NCBI GenBank assembly: GCA_046350055.1
Contig: JAXMBC010000001.1
Span: 1,240,001 to 1,304,000 of the forward strand
DNA from: JAEUIE01 sp046350055
GTDB taxonomy: Bacteria > Planctomycetota > Planctomycetia > Gemmatales > HRBIN36
Direction of reading: 5' to 3'
DNA: 64,000 nt
The position numbers were made by a program, and so were the translations under genes. This document shows positions 25,296 through 38,900 of this stretch, piece after piece; within the stretch, counting starts at the first letter, position 1; the number at the start of each line of letters is the position of its first letter. Below the pieces are notes generated by a model. The model was given only the letters and a program-made list of their open reading frames with translations, ran no database searches and was not told the DNA's origin.

Positions 25296-26215
25296 GCCTC
25301 CTGTACTCCAAGCATTTCGGATTGGAGCTTACCAAAGAGTCTACAAGCATTTGCCTCATCTTCCAGATATGAGGTGGGCTTCATTTGTATCCTCAGTCGT
25401 GATTTCTCGATAGTCCAATCAACTTTAGTGCCATCTGAGTTCTTCCTAACAATATCGTAACTCGCTCCAAGGTTCATTGAGAATAAGTCGAAGAACCTTC
25501 GAGGACCAATTCCAACAAATGCGTCGAATTTAACCCTTGACGATTCTTCCGCTAATCCAGGTGGGCAGATTGCGTCTTCATGGAAGTCAAGGGCTTTGCT
25601 TTTTGGATATGGCTCGACATAAACAACCCGCTTAACCCCTGCTGCAATAATATGCTTAGCACAGTTGTGGCATGGAAAGGTCGTGCAGTACAATGTTGTA
25701 CCTATGGTTGACAAACCGTTTCGTGAACAACAAAGAAGTGCCTCCATCTCGGCATGGACTACTCTGCCGTACTCAGTCAAGTCACGAAGAGGACTTTCAT
25801 CCAGCAAGCTCCTCACTTTTGCTTCATCTGCAGCAGGAATCGCAATCTTCAATCTTTCTACGATGCGATCGATAATCTCAAGCTGTTCAGCTCTATTTGA
25901 ATCACCGGCCTTTCGCATATAGTCTCTTCCATTCGGCGTGTCACATATTCTTCTAGTAGTCAGATCTCTATTGGGCCAATAAAGGCCACCCTGAGCCTTT
26001 GGGCAGTCATTTGCACCTGTTGACAATATCTGAGAATCTATTGTAACTACTGCTCCTACCTGCCTCGACATATCAGCTGATCTTAACGCAGAAGCAAATG
26101 CCATAAACATTGCATGTTCATCGAAGGTTGGCGTGACATAAGGATCACCAAACCATAGCGATACTATTCTTGTAATATCATGTCTAAGTTGATCGCGATT
26201 AGGCCGTGTTGACAT
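25292..26215 (-). pseudogene. Anti-phage dCTP deaminase, C-terminal fragment
   Basis: The fragment carries the complete cytidine/deoxycytidylate deaminase zinc site: VVHAEMEALL and TTFPCHNCAKH. The preceding FDEHAMFMAFASALRSADMSRQVGAVV is typical of the deaminase part of anti-phage dCTP deaminases, which deplete dCTP during infection. The N-terminal P-loop part is on the other side of an IS element (27038-27637). The IS end itself supplies an in-frame ATG (26213-26215), which would give 307 residues, but without a ribosome site. The region is AT-richer than its surroundings, suggesting transfer. Intact length would be 498 residues. Confidence 0.85.
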
Positions 26216-26285
26216 TGATCTAGCATAAGTTGGGGCAGAGCGGTAAACCAGTGAAGTCCAAGGAAGGATTTTCTGGAGAAAGATC

Positions 26286-26708
26286 ATGCGACGATTCGAG
26301 CTCACGGATGAGCAGTGGGAGAAGATCAAGCACCTGCTGCCAGGCAAAGAAGGCGATTCAGGACGTACGGCCAAGGACAATCGACTCTTTATTGATGCTG
26401 TGTTGTGGACGGCCCGCACCGGTGCTCAGTGGCGTGATTTGCCTGCTCGCTTTGGTAACTGGAACAGCATCTATCAGCGGTTCAATCGCTGGGCCAAGGC
26501 GGGGCGTTGGCAGGAAATCTTTGAGCGAATGCAAGATCCTGATCTGGAATGGCTGCTGATCGATTCGACGATTGTCAGGGCCCACCAGCATGCAGCAGGA
26601 GCCCTGAAAAAAGGGGAGACCAAGCGTTGGGACGATCTCGGGGAGGACTGGGAACCAAGGTCCACATTGCCTGCGAAGGGCTTGGGTTGCCAGTTCGCTT
26701 CCTGCTAA
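26286..26708 (+). CDS. IS427-type transposase, first frame (OrfA)
   Basis: 140 residues beginning MRRFELTDEQWEKIKHLLPG, the usual start of IS5/IS427-group transposases. It carries the first catalytic Asp region (LLIDSTIVRAHQHAAGA). After about residue 105 the frame loses family similarity, and the matching sequence continues in the -1 frame. The stretch CTGAAAAAAGGGG (26603-26615) is a likely -1 slippage site, so OrfA and OrfB would be joined by frameshift. Confidence 0.88.
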   Translation: MRRFELTDEQWEKIKHLLPGKEGDSGRTAKDNRLFIDAVLWTARTGAQWRDLPARFGNWNSIYQRFNRWAKAGRWQEIFERMQDPDLEWLLIDSTIVRAHQHAAGALKKGETKRWDDLGEDWEPRSTLPAKGLGCQFASC

Positions 26709-27034
26709 CTGGTGGCGAAGTGCATGATGTCACGCAGGCGTCAGCCTTGATCGATGGAATCTCCGCGGAACAAGTCATCGCCGACAAGGGCTACGATAGC
26801 GATGCAGTCGTTGAGAAGATTGAGGAGCAAGGCGGTACGGCCATTATTCCTTCCAAGAGCAACCGCAAAATGCCTCGTCCCCATGACCGCGCGACCTATC
26901 AGGAACGGAATCGGATTGAGCGTTTGATCAATCGTCTGAAACAATGTCGCCGGATCGCGACTCGCTACGACAAAACCAGTCGCAACTTCCTGGCATTCCT
27001 CTACTTAGCGGGCACCATGCTCTGGCTGGCGTAA
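26549..27034 (+). CDS. IS427-type transposase, second frame (OrfB)
   Basis: From about residue 28 the frame reads ALGRSRGGLGTKVHIACEG, which is conserved in IS427-group transposases. VIADKGYDSD (second Asp) and the C-terminal ERNRIERLINRLKQCRRIATRYDK (catalytic Glu and the R/K signature) complete the DDE triad. The frame is -1 relative to OrfA. The first 27 residues are probably not used as a separate protein start. Confidence 0.88.
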   Translation: MAADRFDDCQGPPACSRSPEKRGDQALGRSRGGLGTKVHIACEGLGLPVRFLLTGGEVHDVTQASALIDGISAEQVIADKGYDSDAVVEKIEEQGGTAIIPSKSNRKMPRPHDRATYQERNRIERLINRLKQCRRIATRYDKTSRNFLAFLYLAGTMLWLA

Positions 27035-27037
27035 TTG

Positions 27038-27637
27038 TCAACACGGCCTAGATGATATCCTGACAAAAAAGTCTGCTAAATGAAATGTTTTGTTCACACG
27101 TTGGCCATGAACGACATTTGTTTCATCGCTATCACGAGCAATCAGGCTTCTTGCTTGATCTTCGCTCATTCCTCGATCAGTCTGAAGGTGAACGAGCCGC
27201 CGAGACTCATCCGCATGAACCCCAATCAATACGAACCCATGTGGATAAATCCGGCGTAATTGCGCAACCTCTTCTGGCCGTTTCAGCGAATTAATAATGT
27301 AGGCTGTTTTTGGGGATGGTTTGGATTGGTCATTCTCCTTGTCTCGCTTTGCAAAAATCATCGATGCAGCACCTAGTGCTAATATTTCACATTTGCCACT
27401 TGCCTCCCTTGCACGATTACCCGCATCCATGAGGTTACTAATGCGCATAAACTGACATGAACCATGGTCAGGTACAGTACACAAAGTCGGAATAACCTCT
27501 TCGGATACTTTCATTGAAATGACATTGTAGCCCGCTAGGTTCAATCGCTCCTTCAGCAATTCAGTAATCAAAGTAGTTTCAGTACCAACTGCACTAACCA
27601 AGCCAATAACAAGTTCGGAATCGAAATCTGTCGTCAT
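27038..27637 (-). pseudogene. Anti-phage dCTP deaminase, N-terminal fragment
   Basis: Starts MTTDFDSELVIGLVSAVGTE at ATG 27637, with AAAGGA upstream. The GLVSAVGTET segment is a degenerate P-loop as in the N-terminal kinase-like domain of anti-phage dCTP deaminases. The protein runs to FHLADFFVRISS and then enters the IS end, adding only RPC before a stop. Without the IS and one TA copy, the frame continues as ISSNRDQLRHDITRIV in the C-terminal fragment, giving 1497 nt with no stop. The gene is therefore split but otherwise intact. Confidence 0.85.
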
Positions 27638-27666
27638 GTTATCAATCCTTTTAGTGAACATTCCAT

Positions 27667-27695
27667 AGTATATTTGCAAAAATGAAGTAATGCAA
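27667..27695 (-). promoter_or_regulatory. Promoter of the dCTP deaminase gene
   Basis: On the minus strand, TTGCAT and TATACT are separated by exactly 17 nt, about 30 nt before the start codon. TTTGCA and TGCAAA within the spacer region form an inverted repeat that could be an operator. Confidence 0.6.
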
Positions 27696-27723
27696 AAAAA
27701 CATATGCATATTAACGGTTACTT

Positions 27724-31029
<3,306 letters not shown>

Positions 31030-31640
31030 CGTGTCTCAAGTCCTGGGTGCTGAGTCCTGAGTGCTAATCTGCAGTCCGTACGGGGAGGTGGGACTATGGC
31101 ATGATTTACGGAATGATGGCGCATTATGTAGGGTACGCGGGGCATACCTCACAGAAGTGGTCTGGATGCAACCGGCCACTCACGTCAGCGCACGGAATGC
31201 GGTGGCACGGAAACGCGGTATGTCCGCTTTTCCGTGTGAGAGTTGCTGTTGTGGTACGTCCAGGCACGGAGGAGACGGAGTACAGTCACCTCCATGGCAC
31301 CCCAGCTCCCCGGGCACCCCGGCTGCAACATCCGAGGGTAAGCGGGTGCCATGCTCACGGCACGATGCCGTGAGCATGAGGAGGGGGAAGAGACTTCGCG
31401 AACGGAGCCGTGGCACGGTACTTGGTACTCCAAGTGCAGTGAAGCCACGCGAAGGTATCACGTGATCTCAGCACTGCTTGTTGAGTACACAAAACAGTGC
31501 CACAGCATACAATCGAATTTCAAAGCAGTGCCACCAAGCCTGAGCATGCCGTGTGATTTGACGTGGCAAGCTATGATGAACCTTGGTAACTTCTTCTACA
31601 TCTTTCATTAATAAGGCGATTCGCAGGGCTAGGACAAACA
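31030..31640. other. Hairpin-rich intergenic region
   Basis: There is no credible gene in these 610 bp. At least four hairpins of the TGGCAC type lie in tandem: 31202-31239 (CACGGAAA...TTTCCGTG), 31268-31302, 31350-31378 and 31394-31455. Open frames here run through the repeats and lack ribosome sites. Confidence 0.7.
31350..31378. repeat. Perfect 13-bp hairpin after GGGTGCC
   Basis: CATGCTCACGGCA and TGCCGTGAGCATG form a perfect stem with a 3-nt loop, preceded by the GGGTGCC found at the ends of the other repeats. Confidence 0.8.
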
Positions 31641-33428
31641 ATGAACACATTACACCGATTTACTCGTATCGATTTCGAACGATTCAAGGCTTTCGAGAAA
31701 TTCAGTATACACCTGCGTCATTTCAACATACTTGTGGGCCCAAATAACGCTGGGAAGTCTACCATCTTAACAGCCTTCCGTATCTTGGCGGCGGCAATGA
31801 GAAAGGCAGTTGTCCGAAGGCCTGAAGTAGTCATGGGCCCAAAGGGTGAAACATTAGGTTATCACGTTGACATAGGTGCCATATCCGTAAGTGAGGAGAA
31901 CATCTTTTTTAATTATGATGACACTGAACCGGCATCCGTCAGATTTTCACTATCGAATGGCAGAAGGCTGGTACTCTATTTTCCAGCAGAAACAAGAAGA
32001 TGTAATTTAATATGCGAAAGTAGTGATCGTTGTGACAATCCTACGGCCTTTAAGAAACAGTATAGTTGTTCAATTGGCTTTGTGCCTGTTTTGGGGCCCG
32101 TCGAACATTTCGAACCACTCTACGAGAAGGAAGCAGCACGTCAGGCACTATTCAACTACCATGCAGCAAGGAACTTCAGAAATATCTGGTATCATTATCC
32201 GGAGCAATTTTCAATTTTCCGTGAAACACTTAATCGAACTTGGCCAGGCATGGATGTTAAGCCACCTGAGATTGAGCGTTCGTTAGCGAGGCCTCGGCTC
32301 GTTATGTTTTGCCCAGAGCAGAGAATCCCTCGCGAAATCTGCTGGTCTGGGTTTGGGTTTCAAGTTTGGTGTCAAATGTTGACTCATATTATTCAATCTA
32401 AAGAAGCGTCATTGTTTCTAATTGATGAGCCTGACATCTATTTGCATGCAGAACTACAACGTCAACTACTTGTATTACTTCGCAATCTCGGCCCTGATAT
32501 CCTTATCGCTACTCATTCTACAGAAATCATTACCGAGTCCGAGCCAGATGATATTGTGCTTATTAATAAGGAACGCAAAAGCGCACGGCGGCTTAAGAAC
32601 CCTGCAGAATTATTCGAGGTATTTCATCTATTGGGATCGAATCTGAATCCAATACTAACGCAACTTGCCAGAACTCGTAAGGCTGTATTTGTGGAGGGAA
32701 AAGACTTCCAGATACTTGGGCGATTTGCGCAAAAGCTGAAGAAATCAAAAACCAGTGTACGTGGAGGATTTGCAGTGATCCCAGTAGAAGGATTTAACCC
32801 ACAAAAGATCAAGAGCTTAAAACACGGGATGGAGACGACTTTAGGTGGCAAGATTCTTGGAGCAGCAATACTTGATAAAGACTATCGATCCAATGAAGAA
32901 TGCAGTTCTATTGAAAAAGAAACTGCGTTGTTTTGCGATATCGTATCGATCCATAAACGCAAAGAGATTGAGAACTTTTTGCTAGTTCCTAGCGCCATTG
33001 ATCGAGCTGCACAGCGTCGTGTCTCAGATCAAGCAGCCCGATCAGGTAAGAAGGTGGAATATAATGCATGTGCGCAGAAAGTACTAGAACAGTTTGCTGC
33101 TGAAAAAAAAGAGGCTGTAATTGCCCAGTATCTTTCAGGTAGACGAGCATTCGAAAGAGCGCGAAGCACAGGCTCTCACGATGCAACTTTGAGTGAATCT
33201 GTATTGAAGGAGTGTGGACGTGCATGGCAATCTTTCGATTCTCAAATGCTTCTTGTACCTGGAAAAGAGGCTTTGAGCGCAGTCAACCAGCAATTACAGA
33301 AAGATTATGGAGTAAGCATCACGCCCACAGCTATTATCGAAGCAATGCGTGTTGATGAAGTACCTTCCGAAATGACAGTGCTTATCGAGACGATCGAGCA
33401 ATTTGCAAATCGAAGTATTACTAACTAA
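31641..33428 (+). CDS. OLD-type AAA ATPase with TOPRIM domain (595 aa)
   Basis: The N-terminal ABC-type ATPase has Walker A GPNNAGKST (33-41), a signature-like segment SGFGFQVW (236-243) and Walker B LFLIDEPDIYLH (258-269), then IATHSTEII. The C-terminal TOPRIM part has VEGKDF (Glu352), LDKDY (Asp412/Asp414) and KEIENFL. This is the arrangement of OLD-family nucleases, which are often phage-defence proteins, alone or with partner genes. The gene is AT-rich with AT-biased codons compared with its neighbours, suggesting recent transfer. No GajB-like helicase partner is adjacent. A TAC-loop hairpin follows 143 bp after the stop. Confidence 0.85.
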   Translation: MNTLHRFTRIDFERFKAFEKFSIHLRHFNILVGPNNAGKSTILTAFRILAAAMRKAVVRRPEVVMGPKGETLGYHVDIGAISVSEENIFFNYDDTEPASVRFSLSNGRRLVLYFPAETRRCNLICESSDRCDNPTAFKKQYSCSIGFVPVLGPVEHFEPLYEKEAARQALFNYHAARNFRNIWYHYPEQFSIFRETLNRTWPGMDVKPPEIERSLARPRLVMFCPEQRIPREICWSGFGFQVWCQMLTHIIQSKEASLFLIDEPDIYLHAELQRQLLVLLRNLGPDILIATHSTEIITESEPDDIVLINKERKSARRLKNPAELFEVFHLLGSNLNPILTQLARTRKAVFVEGKDFQILGRFAQKLKKSKTSVRGGFAVIPVEGFNPQKIKSLKHGMETTLGGKILGAAILDKDYRSNEECSSIEKETALFCDIVSIHKRKEIENFLLVPSAIDRAAQRRVSDQAARSGKKVEYNACAQKVLEQFAAEKKEAVIAQYLSGRRAFERARSTGSHDATLSESVLKECGRAWQSFDSQMLLVPGKEALSAVNQQLQKDYGVSITPTAIIEAMRVDEVPSEMTVLIETIEQFANRSITN

Positions 33429-33782
33429 GAGCAAGCTAGTTGCCCCGAACACTCCCCGCTTCCCACGCTGTAACAGGATTGTCCAGTACTCCGGATGACC
33501 CTGCAAGACCACCGCTTCATTCTACCACTCGGGAACCCGGCCAGGTGCCCGGTAGGATCATGAGGTTGCTGTGCCACGGAGGTGAGGTACTCCTCTCCTC
33601 CGTGCTGGCACTGCGACTCACCCCATAGAACGATCAAGGCTTGTCGTTGACACAGTCCCTGCAACACCAGATGCGACACTCCCTTTCGCCAACTCCCTGC
33701 CAGCCCTGCACTTACGACATTCACCGCGCGACATCCATGCGACACTCACCCAGGGGAAACGGCCATTCCCTGGAGTACCCGC
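33429..33782. other. Intergenic region between OLD-type gene and RepA-like gene
   Basis: It contains the hairpin at 33571-33611 and two copies of ATGCGACACTC (about 33670 and 33737) before the downstream gene. No gene is supported. Confidence 0.5.
33571..33611. repeat. Hairpin repeat with GTAC loop
   Basis: GTGCCACGGAGG and CCTCCGTGCTGGCAC pair around GTGAGGTACTCCTCT. The ends GTGCCA/TGGCAC and a TAC-containing loop match the other family members. Confidence 0.75.
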
Positions 33783-34892
33783 ATGTCCCTCGTACAACCC
33801 ATCCAGCCGATTCACTTCGACCAGAAGTGGTTCTATCCGCAACTGCTACCCCAGTCGTGCGTCATCCTGCTCGATGGCGCCACCGGCGTGGGCAAATCCA
33901 TGCTCTGTGCCCACCTGGCCACCCAGTTCTCCCACCACTTCCAGGAAGAGAAACGGGCCGCGACCCTCTTCGTCTCCGCCATGGAGCAGGAGATCAGCCG
34001 CAACCGTCACCTCGCCCACCTGAAATGCGACACCCGCTTCGTCGGCCAGGGAAACTTCCTCGACATGTTCAACTTCAGCAAAGAGTGTGGCGAGGATTTC
34101 CAGGCCTGTTTCCGCGCCTACCTCGATACCCTCATCTCCGAAGAGAAGCCCCTCGTTCTCGTCATCGACGACATCGAGGAGATGATCGGCAGTCTGAATC
34201 AGCACATTTCGAAGGACTCACAGGGCCGCTGGTGGGCCATCCTCGGCGAGATGGCTATCAAGCACCGCATCACCATCATCGTCACCCGCAGAAACGGCAT
34301 GAACGCCGCCCGCCACTACGGCACCTTCAACCGGGCCGGCACCGAGTTCTGCGACTTCATCCTCACCATGCACTGGCATCCCTACGACCCCAACAAGCGG
34401 GTCATCTCCATCGCCAAGAACCGCTACGGCGAGCTCGGCAACCAGTGGCACCTGAACCTCGACGGGGGCAAGCCGCAGTTGCAGTTCGTGGAACGCCATG
34501 AACATGTACGCCCATCCAAGTGCCCGCAAACCTGGGTCAGCGACCCCGGCATGGTCCAGGAAATGAGTCTGGCTGTCGAGGAGATCCGCGAGTTCATGCA
34601 CGGCGAAGGGACGGTCACCACCGCCCTCAAGGAGCACATGAAGAAGAAGAACTACTCCGAACGCACCGTCAGACAGGCCACCGCACGCATGGGGCTGCGA
34701 CTCGTCCGGCAAGGCCAGCAGTGGTGGTACCTGCCCACCGACTTCATGCGAACCGAGGCCATCCATAAGGAAGTCGCCGCAGCGCGCACACGTGCTGCCG
34801 GGGTGGTTCCCCAGGCACTACCTGAAACACAAAGCCCTGGTAAATCCGAAGACTCTACCCCTTGCACACGCGATGCCGAGGTCGCCGCGTGA
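33783..34892 (+). CDS. RepA-like (AAA_25) ATPase with C-terminal winged helix (369 aa)
   Basis: RecA-fold ATPase: Walker A GATGVGKSM (32-40), Walker B LVLVIDD (124-130), and a sensor-like IIIVTRRNGM. It resembles the RepA/AAA_25 hexameric ATPases of plasmids and mobile elements. Residues about 255-320 (EIREFMHGEGTVTTALKEHMKKKNYSERTVRQATARMGL) look like a winged helix. The Cys-rich DnaB or primase domains are absent. It could be a relic of a plasmid-like element or a phage-type replication accessory; a housekeeping role is not excluded. Confidence 0.75.
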   Translation: MSLVQPIQPIHFDQKWFYPQLLPQSCVILLDGATGVGKSMLCAHLATQFSHHFQEEKRAATLFVSAMEQEISRNRHLAHLKCDTRFVGQGNFLDMFNFSKECGEDFQACFRAYLDTLISEEKPLVLVIDDIEEMIGSLNQHISKDSQGRWWAILGEMAIKHRITIIVTRRNGMNAARHYGTFNRAGTEFCDFILTMHWHPYDPNKRVISIAKNRYGELGNQWHLNLDGGKPQLQFVERHEHVRPSKCPQTWVSDPGMVQEMSLAVEEIREFMHGEGTVTTALKEHMKKKNYSERTVRQATARMGLRLVRQGQQWWYLPTDFMRTEAIHKEVAAARTRAAGVVPQALPETQSPGKSEDSTPCTRDAEVAA

Positions 34893-34900
34893 GCTTGCTC

Positions 34901-36631
34901 TCACTCTTCATGCTTCGGTCGGCGACGGCCAAGAAACCATAGCATGAGCAGGAACACCACTAAGCCAGCCGCGATTCTCCACCCGCGATGATAAAATCGA
35001 ATAGGCAGCTTCCAGCCTTCGAGAGTTTTCGTGTACTTGGGGAAGCCATCAGTTGTCGTGGCATACTGGCAGGTAATCAGTGTCCTGCTTGCCTTTTGTA
35101 AGTTAGTCGGTTGAGCATAGCGATTTGGCAATGATCCTACTACTAGTCCGGTGCGGCGATCATAAAAGCGTACTTCGCTGCGAACAGGTGGAAAAACGTA
35201 GTGGAGATACTTCTCGTACCAGGCTGGAGCTGTTACTACACTGCGCAATAGATGGAAGGAGTGCTTGGCACTCTGAGCATCGCAGATAATGGTATCGTCC
35301 GTGATATACGACCATCCGGTGGGGAGAAAGGGATTCTCGCCACCATCGGGCACCAATTGTGTTTGATCCACCAGTTGAAACTGGCCATCCCGGAGTTGTA
35401 CTTGCGTGATACTGTCGAGTATGAGCATGCCACCGCTTTGTGGCTTCTCGGAATTCTGATGGAAGTACCAGCGTTCGGGCTGGCTTGGATGGTGCACCGC
35501 ATCCAGGTCAAAGCTGAGCATGTGAGGATGAGTTAACTCTTTGGGCCAGTGGAGCAACTTGCCTGTACTCACATGGGCGTACTGATACCCTAATTCAACA
35601 AAACCCTTGCTGCCACCTTCCTGGGAAATCCTAAGGACATCGCCCAGCGAATCAGTTCGAACTGCCACGGGCTTCGAGTATGGTTGGAAAGGAATAGTCA
35701 TCGGTTGACCCGTGTGTCCCTGGTAGAGTAATACTCCCGCAGGCAGTACATGGTCACGATTAGGATATCCTCTTCGCTTCATGGACGACTCCCACTTTAC
35801 TGGGAGCAGGCTGTCGCCACATGCTATCCACGAAAGATTCGGGCCTACTTGAAGAGGCCAGGTCCACCGGAAAAGAGGAAGTGTCCAGTTTGCCAGTGGC
35901 GTGAGTGAGGGTTGGGCCGTCGTAGGCAACGCATAGGATTGCAACCAGGGCAGCCAGGTTCCTTCAGGTTCAGTCAAACTGATCCCGCTCAAGCGACCTG
36001 TAGAGTTTCTCGGATCCTTGGCAATGGTCGGCTTGGCCAGAAGGTGAGTCAGGGCCGACCAGCCATCCACACTTTGCAGGACCAGTGCCGGCTCCCAGGG
36101 GAAGGTGGTTTGCACAAGAAAGTACGGTGCATTGTCAGGAGCGAAAGTCACTTCAAAAGGTGTGTCAGGGCTGGTGTTCCAGGTCTTAACGACCTGCTCC
36201 GTGGTGGCGGAAGTGAAATCCCAGCGTCGCAGCTGATACGAGACTCCATCCTCTGTCACCACGCGAACAAACCGCCAGACGGTTTCGCCGATCATCCTCG
36301 GGTAGTGGCCATGGGTTTGCAGGCCCCAGAAGTCGTTCATGTCCACTGGTGTTTCCAGGCGATGCAACAAGCGTCCCGTGGCTGTGTTCAGAATGAGGAT
36401 GGAAGTGTATTGTAGATTGATCCTTTCCAGGACCAGCAGCCAGGGCTGTGTGGCATGTTCCTCTATGACGCTGTATTGGTGCTGGAGGCTTTTGAAGGAG
36501 ATGCTCCACAACGGACGTGGAGTCAGTACAAAATGCAAGCCTGTCCCAACAACCCCAGCTAACAGGCAAGCTATCAGGAATCGGCTGAATGTCAGTCCGC
36601 CTGCGCGTGGAGAATGGGAATGAGAAATCAT
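34901..36631 (-). CDS. Membrane-anchored beta-propeller-like protein (576 aa)
   Basis: Start at ATG 36631, with GGAGGG about 7 nt upstream. One N-terminal membrane segment (FLIACLLAGVVGTGLHFVL) is followed by about 480 mostly beta-strand residues. A C-terminal membrane segment (IAAGLVVFLLMLWFLG) is followed by RRRPKHEE. The strand-rich middle with W-rich turns suggests a propeller outside the cytoplasm. It has the same overall plan as the protein at 52481-54112. No catalytic motif is recognised. Confidence 0.7.
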   Translation of the reverse strand: MISHSHSPRAGGLTFSRFLIACLLAGVVGTGLHFVLTPRPLWSISFKSLQHQYSVIEEHATQPWLLVLERINLQYTSILILNTATGRLLHRLETPVDMNDFWGLQTHGHYPRMIGETVWRFVRVVTEDGVSYQLRRWDFTSATTEQVVKTWNTSPDTPFEVTFAPDNAPYFLVQTTFPWEPALVLQSVDGWSALTHLLAKPTIAKDPRNSTGRLSGISLTEPEGTWLPWLQSYALPTTAQPSLTPLANWTLPLFRWTWPLQVGPNLSWIACGDSLLPVKWESSMKRRGYPNRDHVLPAGVLLYQGHTGQPMTIPFQPYSKPVAVRTDSLGDVLRISQEGGSKGFVELGYQYAHVSTGKLLHWPKELTHPHMLSFDLDAVHHPSQPERWYFHQNSEKPQSGGMLILDSITQVQLRDGQFQLVDQTQLVPDGGENPFLPTGWSYITDDTIICDAQSAKHSFHLLRSVVTAPAWYEKYLHYVFPPVRSEVRFYDRRTGLVVGSLPNRYAQPTNLQKASRTLITCQYATTTDGFPKYTKTLEGWKLPIRFYHRGWRIAAGLVVFLLMLWFLGRRRPKHEE

Positions 36632-36674
36632 CTTCACCCTCCACACCACGTAAGGCTCAATCAGCTGATCAGCA

Positions 36675-38606
<1,932 letters not shown>

Positions 38607-38900
38607 GAAGACCTCTAGCGGGACGGCTGATGCAGGCAGACAGATATTCGATTATTCTATGAGGGCAGTTTGGCTCTGCAATGCAGAGTTAACAGAACCT
38701 GGCGGAAATGCAAGGGGAATATGCTGTAACCTCGGTCATAGGCGTTTCTATGCGTCCTGCAGGCCTGCGAAACAGCGAACCTCCTTCGCCTACCCATGCT
38801 CTTCACCACACTCTATCATCTACCCCACCCCTCCCTTTGTGCCGGAGGGAAAACCTGCGCTCGCCCTTCGTACCGGCGACGCCTTACGAAGGAGTTTGCG

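Larger units (their letters stand above)
26202..27048 (+). mobile_element. IS5-family (IS427-like) insertion sequence, 847 bp
   Basis: Perfect 13-bp terminal inverted repeats, GGCCGTGTTGACA (26202-26214) and its complement (27036-27048), are flanked by TA on each side (26200-26201 and 27049-27050), the duplication expected for this group. It carries two overlapping frames forming a DDE transposase. It has inserted into the dCTP deaminase gene, in opposite orientation to it. Confidence 0.93.

Noticed and set aside
31061..31465. 134-codon frame in the spacer before the OLD-type gene
   Set aside because: It runs through several hairpin repeats, has no ribosome site and no family features.
33641..34501. 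286-codon plus-strand open frame
   Set aside because: It overlaps the RepA-like ATPase in another frame and its translation is an Arg/Pro/His-rich low-complexity sequence.
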